Below, piece after piece: positions 1 through 5,926 of a stretch of 13,519 nt of DNA. The DNA lies in NCBI GenBank assembly GCA_028276145.1, contig JAPYWX010000030.1, positions 1 to 13,519 on the forward strand, in the 5' to 3' direction. Source of the stretch: Spirochaetota bacterium. GTDB taxonomy: Bacteria > Spirochaetota > Brevinematia > DTOW01. The position numbers were made by a program, and so were the translations under genes. How positions within the stretch are numbered: position 1 is the first letter of the stretch; each line of letters begins with the position of its first letter. The notes below the pieces were generated by a model. That model had not been told where the DNA came from, did not search any database, and saw only the letters and a program-made list of their open reading frames with translations.

Positions 1-1724
1 TACCTAGTGAAATAGAGATATTTGAAACTATTACGGTTGGTGACCTCGCTAAGAAGATGAATGTTAAAGCTTCGGTTGTAATTGATACTTTGTCAAAGTT
101 AGGATTAACTGTTACTATCAACGACAAGATAGATGCTGATACTGCAACAGTTGTTGCAGAAGAATTTGGGGCTAAAGTCAAGGTAAAATCTATATATGAT
201 GAGATAACAATACAAGAGGAACCTGACGATCCGAAGTATGTGAAAGAGAAAGTTCCAGTTGTCACTGTTATGGGGCATGTTGACCATGGTAAAACAACAC
301 TTCTCGATGCTATAAGGAATACAAGAGTTGTTGAAACTGAGTCGGGAGGAATTACTCAGCACATAGGTGCTTCAGTTGTTGAGATAGATGGTAAGAAGAT
401 AACTTTTATAGACACTCCGGGGCATGAAGCGTTTACTGCGATGAGGGCTAAAGGTGCTAAGGTCACTGATATCGTTGTTCTTGTTGTTGCGGCTGATGAT
501 GGGGTCAAAGAGCAGACTATTGAGGCGTTGAATCATGCTAAGGATGCTAAAGTACCAATTGTTGTTGCTATAAATAAGATCGACGCACCAGGAGCTAATC
601 CAGAAAGAGTAAAAAGCCAATTGAGTGAGTTAGGTCTTATTCCCGATGAGTGGGGTGGTGATACAATGTACGTTGAGGTCTCAGCTCTTAAGAAAAAGAA
701 CATTGATAAATTACTACAGGCTATACTCTTACAAGCTGAACTTATGGAGTTGAAGGCTGACCATCATAAGAAGGGTATTGGATACGTTATAGAGAGTAGG
801 GTAGATCCTGGTAGAGGTGTCGTTTTTACATTGATAGTTAAGAACGGAGTTGTCAAGACTGGGGATTTCTTTGTTGTTGGTAACACTTGGGGTAAGGTAA
901 GAGCTATTTTTGATGATAAAGGAAGGAAAATAAATGAAATTTTGCCTGGTTTGCCTGGTGAAATTGTTGGTGCAGAGGAACTACCGAATGCAGGTGATAA
1001 GCTCAACGTTGTTGAGGATGAGGATATAGCTAAAGAAGTGGCTGAAAAGAGGAAATATTACTCTAAGATAGAAAATGTTAAGAGTATTAGGAGTTATGAA
1101 GAGGCTTTTGCTGAGAAGAAAGAGCTTAAGTTCATAGTTAAAACTGATGTCTTTGGTAGTGCTGAAGCTATAAAGTACTCTTTGGAGAAGCTCTCAACTG
1201 ATGAGGTGACTGTGAAAGTTATACATTTTGGAGTAGGGCAAGTTACAGAAAGTGATGTGATGCTTGCTTCGGCATCAGGAGCTTCAATAATAGCTTTTAG
1301 AACTAAGGTTGCTGGTAAAGTTTCCGAACTAGCTAAACAGGAAAAAGTGAATATCAAGAAGTATTCAATAATATACGAGATAATAGAGGATATTCAGAAG
1401 CAAATCAAAGGGCTTAAAGAACCAGTGCTCGTTGAAAAGGTCTTGGGTACTGCTGAAGTTAGAAAAGTTTTCAGAGTTAGTGGGGTCGGTAATGTAGCTG
1501 GTGCTTATGTGAAGAGTGGTGTTATCCAGAGGAAAGCTAAGGTCAGAATTTATAGAGATGGCAAGCTTGTTTTTGATGGAGAGATATCTTCTCTTAAGAG
1601 ATTCAAAGACGATGTAAGTGAGGTTTCTGAAGGTTACGAATTTGGTATATCGTTTAAGAACTTTGACGATATAAAAGAAGGTGACACTATTGAGTGCTAT
1701 ACAATGGTAGAGCAGCAAGAGTAA
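1..1724 (+). CDS. infB: Translation initiation factor IF-2 (5' end outside window)
   Basis: IF-2 is the GTPase that brings initiator tRNA to the 30S subunit and promotes 50S joining. The frame is open from base 3, so the ATG at 57 is internal and the true start lies upstream of the window. The first ~60 visible residues are an IF2_N-type domain (ETITVGDLAKKMNVKASVVI). The GTPase core follows: G1 GHVDHGKTT near base 273, G3 DTPGH at 411-425 and G4 NKID at 573-584, then SALKKKN as G5. The rest covers the two beta-barrel domains and the IF2 linker region, ending in EGDTIECYTMVEQQE. Family members usually have a long variable N-terminus before this point, so a few hundred residues are probably missing. 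The TAA at 1722-1724 is one base from the next ATG, so the two genes are almost certainly co-transcribed. Identity is very secure. Confidence 0.97.
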   Translation, partial: PSEIEIFETITVGDLAKKMNVKASVVIDTLSKLGLTVTINDKIDADTATVVAEEFGAKVKVKSIYDEITIQEEPDDPKYVKEKVPVVTVMGHVDHGKTTLLDAIRNTRVVETESGGITQHIGASVVEIDGKKITFIDTPGHEAFTAMRAKGAKVTDIVVLVVAADDGVKEQTIEALNHAKDAKVPIVVAINKIDAPGANPERVKSQLSELGLIPDEWGGDTMYVEVSALKKKNIDKLLQAILLQAELMELKADHHKKGIGYVIESRVDPGRGVVFTLIVKNGVVKTGDFFVVGNTWGKVRAIFDDKGRKINEILPGLPGEIVGAEELPNAGDKLNVVEDEDIAKEVAEKRKYYSKIENVKSIRSYEEAFAEKKELKFIVKTDVFGSAEAIKYSLEKLSTDEVTVKVIHFGVGQVTESDVMLASASGASIIAFRTKVAGKVSELAKQEKVNIKKYSIIYEIIEDIQKQIKGLKEPVLVEKVLGTAEVRKVFRVSGVGNVAGAYVKSGVIQRKAKVRIYRDGKLVFDGEISSLKRFKDDVSEVSEGYEFGISFKNFDDIKEGDTIECYTMVEQQE

Positions 1725-1725
1725 A

Positions 1726-3054
1726 ATGGTGACAATAGTTGTTGAGGACACGGATTTTAAAAATAATCACTTTAGGAATTGGGACAATGTTTTCTCTTCT
1801 GAACCTTCGGTTCAGGGACTTACTAGGGTTTTGGAATCTTTAGAAGGTAGAGAGAAAAAAGTTGTTATAACCTGGGCTTCAACTTCGTTTCTTGATTACA
1901 ATCTTGTTGATAGACTCGCCTCTAGAGGTGAGTACGATATAATGTTTATTCCTAACTTGCCAGATTACATGGAGTTTGAAATTTGGGATATTTCGTTTCT
2001 TTTGGAGAAGTTGAGGACCTTCCCTTCAGTTAAGAAGCCTCTAAGAAACTCTATGAGTTCTTTAGAGCTTGATGAATCACTATTTTTTGTTGATATTTAT
2101 CAGCCAGACATAAGACTTTACAGGTTTGATTTAGTACCTAATGCTTACAAAAGTAAGAAGGTTGTTGAATACTTGTATGGTTGTATTGATTTTTCAAAGG
2201 AGTTAGCACCTCAAATCCTTGAGGTGCTAAAAAATAATCCAGAGATACTAACAAAAATTCCTACATTTTACATGTTTGAAGTTTCAAATAAGAGAGTTGA
2301 AGATACGCAACTTAATAGGTCATGGAATGTTAGTTTTGGCAACTTATCATCTGATGTGTTTTTTAAGGTTTTTGAAAAGGTTAGAGAACTTTCTAGAGAG
2401 TTTGTTTGCGTTCTTGGAATTTACAACGAGCCTCTTTTTGCTGATGAAATAAGGAAAATTTTTGATTTCATCACTTCCCAAAACTTGGAGGGAATTACAT
2501 TTATACTTTCTACTTCTTTGCCCCAGGTGGATGATTTTTTGTTGGACTTTTACAAAAAGACTATGGGTATGTCAGGTTATAGGGGATACGATAAGTTTTA
2601 TATTTACGTTAACCTACCAAAGTTAGGTAGTAGTAGATTTAATGAGGTTATAACTAACGCCGGCAAGCTTAGAGAGATTGACCCTAAGAGAGTTTACATT
2701 AGCTTTGTTAGAGATAGGGAGAGTGTTAAGTACTTACCAAAGTTTTACAGTGATATGAAAGAATATAATGTGGTTATTTCTAGAACTTTTGACATAAAAC
2801 TTATGGATGCTGATACTGTTTTCCCTGTGCGTGTTCCTTGTTATAAACTTCAGACTAGTTTAGTTATGCTGCCTAACGGTGATGTGCCATTGTGCCTAAA
2901 TGACTTAAGTTTAAGCAATAAGCTTGGTAATGTTTTAGACGATGATATCGCCGAAATTGCTTTAAGGAAAGCAAAGTATTATAAACATCATTTTCTTGGT
3001 AATTACGAAGGTACTTGTAAGGATTGTATTATCTGGGACCAATACGATTTATAG
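1726..3054 (+). CDS. Spiro-SPASM-like protein: degenerate radical SAM barrel with SPASM-type Cys tail
   Basis: A 442-residue soluble protein with no signal peptide or membrane segment. Its start lies one base after the infB stop, implying translational coupling. The C-terminus resembles a SPASM auxiliary-cluster domain: Cys372 (VPCYKLQTSLVMLPNG), Cys390 (DVPLCLND), then Cys431 and Cys434 (GTCKDC), enough for one [4Fe-4S] cluster. The middle looks like a radical SAM barrel: FEVSNKR (residues 184-190) sits where these enzymes have their first strand before the cysteine loop, and LGIYNEPLFADEI (230-242) resembles the GGEP motif. The CxxxCxxC triad that binds the catalytic cluster is absent, so classical SAM cleavage is unlikely. 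Residues 1-170 match no domain I recognise. The architecture resembles the spirochaete-associated spiro-SPASM family, whose function I do not know. Position behind infB may reflect only operon conservation. Family assignment is moderately sure; function unknown. Confidence 0.66.
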   Translation: MVTIVVEDTDFKNNHFRNWDNVFSSEPSVQGLTRVLESLEGREKKVVITWASTSFLDYNLVDRLASRGEYDIMFIPNLPDYMEFEIWDISFLLEKLRTFPSVKKPLRNSMSSLELDESLFFVDIYQPDIRLYRFDLVPNAYKSKKVVEYLYGCIDFSKELAPQILEVLKNNPEILTKIPTFYMFEVSNKRVEDTQLNRSWNVSFGNLSSDVFFKVFEKVRELSREFVCVLGIYNEPLFADEIRKIFDFITSQNLEGITFILSTSLPQVDDFLLDFYKKTMGMSGYRGYDKFYIYVNLPKLGSSRFNEVITNAGKLREIDPKRVYISFVRDRESVKYLPKFYSDMKEYNVVISRTFDIKLMDADTVFPVRVPCYKLQTSLVMLPNGDVPLCLNDLSLSNKLGNVLDDDIAEIALRKAKYYKHHFLGNYEGTCKDCIIWDQYDL

Positions 3055-3443
3055 CTTTTCAAATCTCTGTATTAGTTTTTTTGAAAAATCTTGATTAGTT
3101 TTGTTTTATTAGCACATTTTCAATTAAGTGCTTTAAGCACATTGTGCTTTAAACACTTCTTGAGAGTGTAGAGAGACAAAGCCTATCTACGAAAAATAAG
3201 GTTGAGTTGCTTAATAGGTGCTTAATAGCACTTTCTTATTCAAATATTCTAGGAAGTGGGGAGGAGTGAAACCCCTACTCATAAAATAGGGTGGGTGCTT
3301 AATAGCACTTTGTGCTAAACAGCACATTGTGCTTAATAGCGCTTTCTTAATTAGGTGCTTATGGCACTAGGTACTTAAAGTACTTTGTGCTTTAAGCACT
3401 GCATGCTTGTAACACCTTCTTATTTACATATTCTGAAGAGTTA

Positions 3444-3462
3444 AGAGAGATGAAGTCTCTCT
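3444..3462. repeat. Hairpin module, 7-bp stem
   Basis: AGAGAGA (3444-3450) pairs with TCTCTCT (3456-3462) around a TGAAG loop. A TTCTTATT box lies about 25 bases upstream and a GTGCTTTAAGCAC dyad follows at 3471-3483, the module order seen at the other hairpins. No T-run follows, so it does not look like an intrinsic terminator. Confidence 0.7.
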
Positions 3463-3528
3463 ATAATAACGTGCTTTAAGCACAAATAGAGTTGGTGCTA
3501 AATAGAACTTTTATAGAATTACAAAGGT

Positions 3529-3551
3529 GTTGGAAGGCTCTGCCTTCCAAC
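3529..3551. repeat. Hairpin module, perfect 10-bp stem
   Basis: GTTGGAAGGC (3529-3538) pairs perfectly with GCCTTCCAAC (3542-3551) around a TCT loop. It is followed by CAATAAAAAGGGTGGGCGGG and then a dyad. The hairpin at 10009-10029 has an unrelated stem but nearly the same downstream linker, so this is the island-1 member of a shared composite unit. Confidence 0.8.
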
Positions 3552-3559
3552 AATAAAAA

Positions 3560-3573
3560 GGGTGGGCGGGTGG
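3560..3573 (+). other. G-rich linker, possible G-quadruplex
   Basis: Three GGG tracts and a final GG, separated by single bases (GGGTGGGCGGGTGG). This is strikingly G-rich in such AT-rich surroundings. The matching element in island 2 (10040-10052) keeps the G tracts with changes. A two-tetrad quadruplex in DNA or RNA is possible; a conserved linker without such a structure is equally possible. Confidence 0.4.
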
Positions 3574-3609
3574 TGTACTTAATAGCACTTTCTTATTGAT
3601 TGGAGAGTG

Positions 3610-3630
3610 TAGAGAGGTGAAACCTCTCTA
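3610..3630. repeat. Hairpin module, 9-bp stem (GAGAGGT/ACCTCTC type)
   Basis: TAGAGAGGT (3610-3618) pairs with ACCTCTCTA (3622-3630) around GAA. The preceding ATTGGAGAGTG is shared almost exactly with the hairpin at 10106-10124 in island 2, so these two are direct copies of the same module. Confidence 0.8.
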
Positions 3631-3644
3631 TTTTAAAATTGTTA

Positions 3645-3670
3645 AACAGGCAGTAGCCTGTTGGATTTTT
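3645..3670 (+). terminator. Hairpin followed by short T-run (possible weak terminator)
   Basis: AACAGGC (3645-3651) pairs with GCCTGTT (3656-3662) around AGTA, and after GGA there are five Ts (3666-3670). It could terminate transcripts crossing the repeat island before fusA. The gap between stem and T-run is longer than ideal, and the stem may simply be another repeat hairpin. A similar CAGGC hairpin with a T-run lies at 10249-10266 before dcd. Confidence 0.35.
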
Positions 3671-3689
3671 CAATACAATTCCTCTGTAT

Positions 3690-3719
3690 TAGAAAAAACG
3701 AGGTTTTTTGTTTTATAAT
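3690..3719 (+). promoter_or_regulatory. Putative sigma-70 promoter of fusA
   Basis: A perfect -10 hexamer TATAAT (3714-3719) lies 18 bases after TAGAAA (3690-3695, 4 of 6 matches to the -35 consensus). The predicted start near 3726 would give a leader of about 24 bases containing the strong fusA ribosome binding site. The -35 is weak and the area is AT-rich, so support rests mainly on the -10 and its placement. Confidence 0.45.
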
Positions 3720-3749
3720 AAAGAACCAAAATTTTTTAAGGGGAGAGTT

Positions 3750-5843
3750 ATGGGAGAAGTAATTCCTATTGAGAGGATAAGAAATATTGGTATAATAGCT
3801 CACATTGATGCTGGTAAGACCACTACCAGTGAAAGGATATTGTTTTATACTGGTAAAATTCACAAAATGGGTGAGGTTCATGAAGGTACGGCTGAGTTGG
3901 ACTGGATGGTTCAGGAGAGGGAAAGAGGTATTACAATTACCAGTGCTACTACTACTTGCTTCTGGAAGAATCATAGGATAAACCTTATAGATACTCCTGG
4001 GCACGTTGACTTTACTGTTGAGGTTCAGAGGTCTTTGAGGGTCCTTGACGGAGCTGTTACTATTCTTGATGGTAGTGAAGGAGTTGAGCCTCAGTCTGAG
4101 ACTGTTTGGAGGCAAGCTGACGAATACAAAGTTCCGAGAATTATATTTGTTAACAAGTTGGATAAGGTAGGTGCTGACTTTTACATGTGCTTGGATTCTA
4201 TACGAAAAAAGTTAGGTGTTAAACCTTTACCCTTACAGATTCCGATAGGTTCCGAATCTTCTTTTGTTGGTATGATTGATTTAGTTGAGATGAGAGCACT
4301 TTATTGGGATACTGATGAGTTAGGTAAAGATTATAGAGTTGGGGAGATACCGAAGGAGCTAGAGGAGAAAGCTAAACATTATAGGGACAAATTGATAGAA
4401 GCTATTTGTGAGGAAGATGAAGAATTACTTGAGATGTACCTTGAGGGCAAAGAACCTGACCTTGAGACAATAAAGAAGATGATAAGAAAACTTACAATTA
4501 GTACAAAGGCTTTCCCTGTCTTAGGTGGCTCATCTTTGAGGAATAAAGGAATTCAACCTCTGCTTGATGCTATTGTTGATTATCTACCAAGTCCTTTGGA
4601 CTTGCCACCTGTAAAGGGATATAAGGATGACGGTTCTGTTGTTGAAAGGAAACCTTTGGATACAGAGCCTCTCACAGCTTTGGCGTTTAAGGTAATGTCA
4701 GACCCGTATGTGGGTAAACTTGTTTTCACTAGGGTATATTCCGGTGTTTTGAAGTCGGGAATGTATGTTTATAACTCTACCAAAGGTAAGAAGGAGAGAG
4801 TTTCCAGAATACTCTTGATGCATGCTAACAAGAGAGAGGAAATAGAGGAAACAAGTGCTGGTAACGTTGTGGCTCTCGTTGGACTTAAGGATACAACTAC
4901 AGGTGATACGATAATTGCTGAAAACAGTGAAAAGATAGTTCTAGAGTCAATAAAATTCCCTGAGCCTGTTATTTCTATGGCTGTTGAGCCCAAGACGAAA
5001 GAAGATCTTGATAAGTTGTCAAATGTTTTGGCTAAGTTACAAGAGGAAGATCCTACATTTAAGGTTAAGGTAGATCCAGAGACAAACCAGACGCTAATAA
5101 TGGGTATGGGTGAATTGCATCTTGAAATAATGGTTGATAGAATGATTAGGGAGTTCAAAGTACAAATAAATGTTGGTAAGCCTCAGGTAGCTTATAGAGA
5201 AACAATAGAAACGAGTGCCAAGGCAGAAGGTAAATACATAAAGCAGACTGGTGGTAGAGGTCAGTACGGACATGTGTTCATAGAGATAGAGCCGTTGCCG
5301 AGAGGTTCAGGATTTAAGTTTATTGACAAAATTGTTGGTGGTAGGATACCTAAGGAGTTCATACCTGCTGTTGAGGCTGGTATAAGGGAGGCGATGGAGA
5401 GCGGTGTAATTGCTGGATATCCTGTTGTTGATATTCAGGTTACGCTGTTTGATGGTTCTTACCATGAGGTTGACTCATCAGAGTTGGCATTTAAGATTGC
5501 AGCTTCTAAGGCTTTCAAGGATGCTATGAAGCAGGCTTCACCAGTACTTTTAGAGCCAATAATGAGAATAGATGTTGTGACTCCAGAAGAGTACTTAGGC
5601 GATGTTTTGGGTGACCTTAACTCAAGGAGAGCTAAGATTGTATCTATGGATCAGAGAGGTAATACAAGGGTTATAACTGCTCATATACCTTTGGCTGAGA
5701 CTTTTGGTTATACAACTGTGCTGAGGTCGTTGACACAGGGTAGAGCTAGTTATATAATGCAGTTTGAAAAGTACGAGCCGTTGCCCAAGCACCTTTACAA
5801 GAATGTTCCAACGTTAAAGGCAGCTGAGGAAGTTGAGGAGTAA
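3750..5843 (+). CDS. fusA: Elongation factor G
   Basis: EF-G is the ribosomal translocase GTPase and also helps in ribosome recycling. I place the start at 3750 because AAGGGGAGAG (3738-3747) is an excellent ribosome binding site and MGEVIPIERIRNIGIIAHID is a normal EF-G N-terminus. The in-frame ATG at 3708 would run through the TATAAT box. This gives 697 residues, normal for the family. Motifs: G1 AHIDAGKT (17-24), G2 RGITI (59-63), G3 DTPGH (81-85), G4 NKLD (135-138). Domain IV carries GGRGQYGHV. Domain V carries LGDVLGDLNSRR followed by AKI, where most family members have GxI. The gene is not in the usual rpsL-rpsG-fusA-tuf cluster: a repeat island precedes it and a tRNA-Thr gene follows after 11 bases, probably on the same transcript. 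Spirochaetes can carry two EF-G paralogues; the standard motifs favour the translocase, but that cannot be settled here. Confidence 0.96.
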   Translation: MGEVIPIERIRNIGIIAHIDAGKTTTSERILFYTGKIHKMGEVHEGTAELDWMVQERERGITITSATTTCFWKNHRINLIDTPGHVDFTVEVQRSLRVLDGAVTILDGSEGVEPQSETVWRQADEYKVPRIIFVNKLDKVGADFYMCLDSIRKKLGVKPLPLQIPIGSESSFVGMIDLVEMRALYWDTDELGKDYRVGEIPKELEEKAKHYRDKLIEAICEEDEELLEMYLEGKEPDLETIKKMIRKLTISTKAFPVLGGSSLRNKGIQPLLDAIVDYLPSPLDLPPVKGYKDDGSVVERKPLDTEPLTALAFKVMSDPYVGKLVFTRVYSGVLKSGMYVYNSTKGKKERVSRILLMHANKREEIEETSAGNVVALVGLKDTTTGDTIIAENSEKIVLESIKFPEPVISMAVEPKTKEDLDKLSNVLAKLQEEDPTFKVKVDPETNQTLIMGMGELHLEIMVDRMIREFKVQINVGKPQVAYRETIETSAKAEGKYIKQTGGRGQYGHVFIEIEPLPRGSGFKFIDKIVGGRIPKEFIPAVEAGIREAMESGVIAGYPVVDIQVTLFDGSYHEVDSSELAFKIAASKAFKDAMKQASPVLLEPIMRIDVVTPEEYLGDVLGDLNSRRAKIVSMDQRGNTRVITAHIPLAETFGYTTVLRSLTQGRASYIMQFEKYEPLPKHLYKNVPTLKAAEEVEE

Positions 5844-5854
5844 GTATAAATTAA

Positions 5855-5926
5855 GCTGGCGTAGCTCAGTGGTAGAGCGGCTCACTCGTAATGAGCAGGT
5901 CGTGGGTTCAATCCCCACCGCCAGCT
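5855..5926 (+). tRNA. tRNA-Thr (anticodon CGT)
   Basis: A complete 72-base cloverleaf. The acceptor stem GCTGGCG pairs with CGCCAGC over all seven positions. The D arm is GCTCAGTGGTAGAGC, and the anticodon stem is GCTCA/TGAGC. The loop CTCGTAA (5885-5891) places anticodon CGT at 5887-5889, reading ACG. The variable region is AGGTC, and the T arm is GTGGG TTCAATC CCCAC. The G1-C72 and C2-G71 pairs are known threonine identity elements. The discriminator base is T, and CCA is not encoded, so it must be added enzymatically. It sits 11 bases after fusA with no obvious own promoter, so it may be processed from the fusA transcript. Its last two bases overlap the stop codon of the convergent sbcC gene. 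Confidence 0.96.

Larger units (their letters stand above)
3055..3749. repeat. Repeat island 1: clustered small dyads, long hairpins and G-rich linker upstream of fusA
   Basis: No convincing gene lies in this stretch. Bases 3055-3122 are plain AT-rich sequence. From 3128 there are about a dozen copies of a 13-14 bp dyad of the GTGCTTAATAGCAC / GTGCTTTAAGCAC type: 3128-3140, 3144-3156, 3218-3231, 3295-3308, 3312-3325, 3329-3342, 3355-3367, 3371-3383 (GTACTTAAAGTAC), 3387-3399, 3471-3483, 3495-3508 (decayed) and 3575-3588. Longer hairpins sit between them at 3168-3190 (decayed), 3256-3280 (decayed), 3444-3462, 3529-3551, 3610-3630 and 3645-3662. Recurring flanks include TTTCTTATT before a hairpin and AATARRGTGGGTGCTT after it. 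The same modules recur in the same order in 9784-10344, so this is a dispersed, modular, non-coding repeat family. Confidence 0.85.

Noticed and set aside
3066..3109. TTGAAA-N17 promoter in island 1 mirroring the one at 9861
   Set aside because: The -10 at the right distance is TTTTAT, a poor match, so I do not annotate it even though the TTTTTGAAAAA context is shared with island 2.
3529..3551. Integron attC site suggested by GTTGG/CCAAC ends
   Set aside because: The stem is perfect, without the extrahelical bases and spacer of attC, there is no RYYYAAC/GTTRRRY pairing layout, and no cassette gene or integrase is nearby.
3128..3588. Possible CRISPR array formed by the repeated GTGCTTAATAGCAC dyads
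   Set aside because: Repeats are only 13-14 bases, vary in sequence, and are separated by irregular gaps of 3 to ~90 bases instead of uniform unique spacers; no cas gene is near.
3708..3749. Upstream in-frame ATG as fusA start
   Set aside because: It adds 14 residues absent from EF-G, lacks a ribosome binding site and overlaps the TATAAT box, while ATG 3750 has a strong site.
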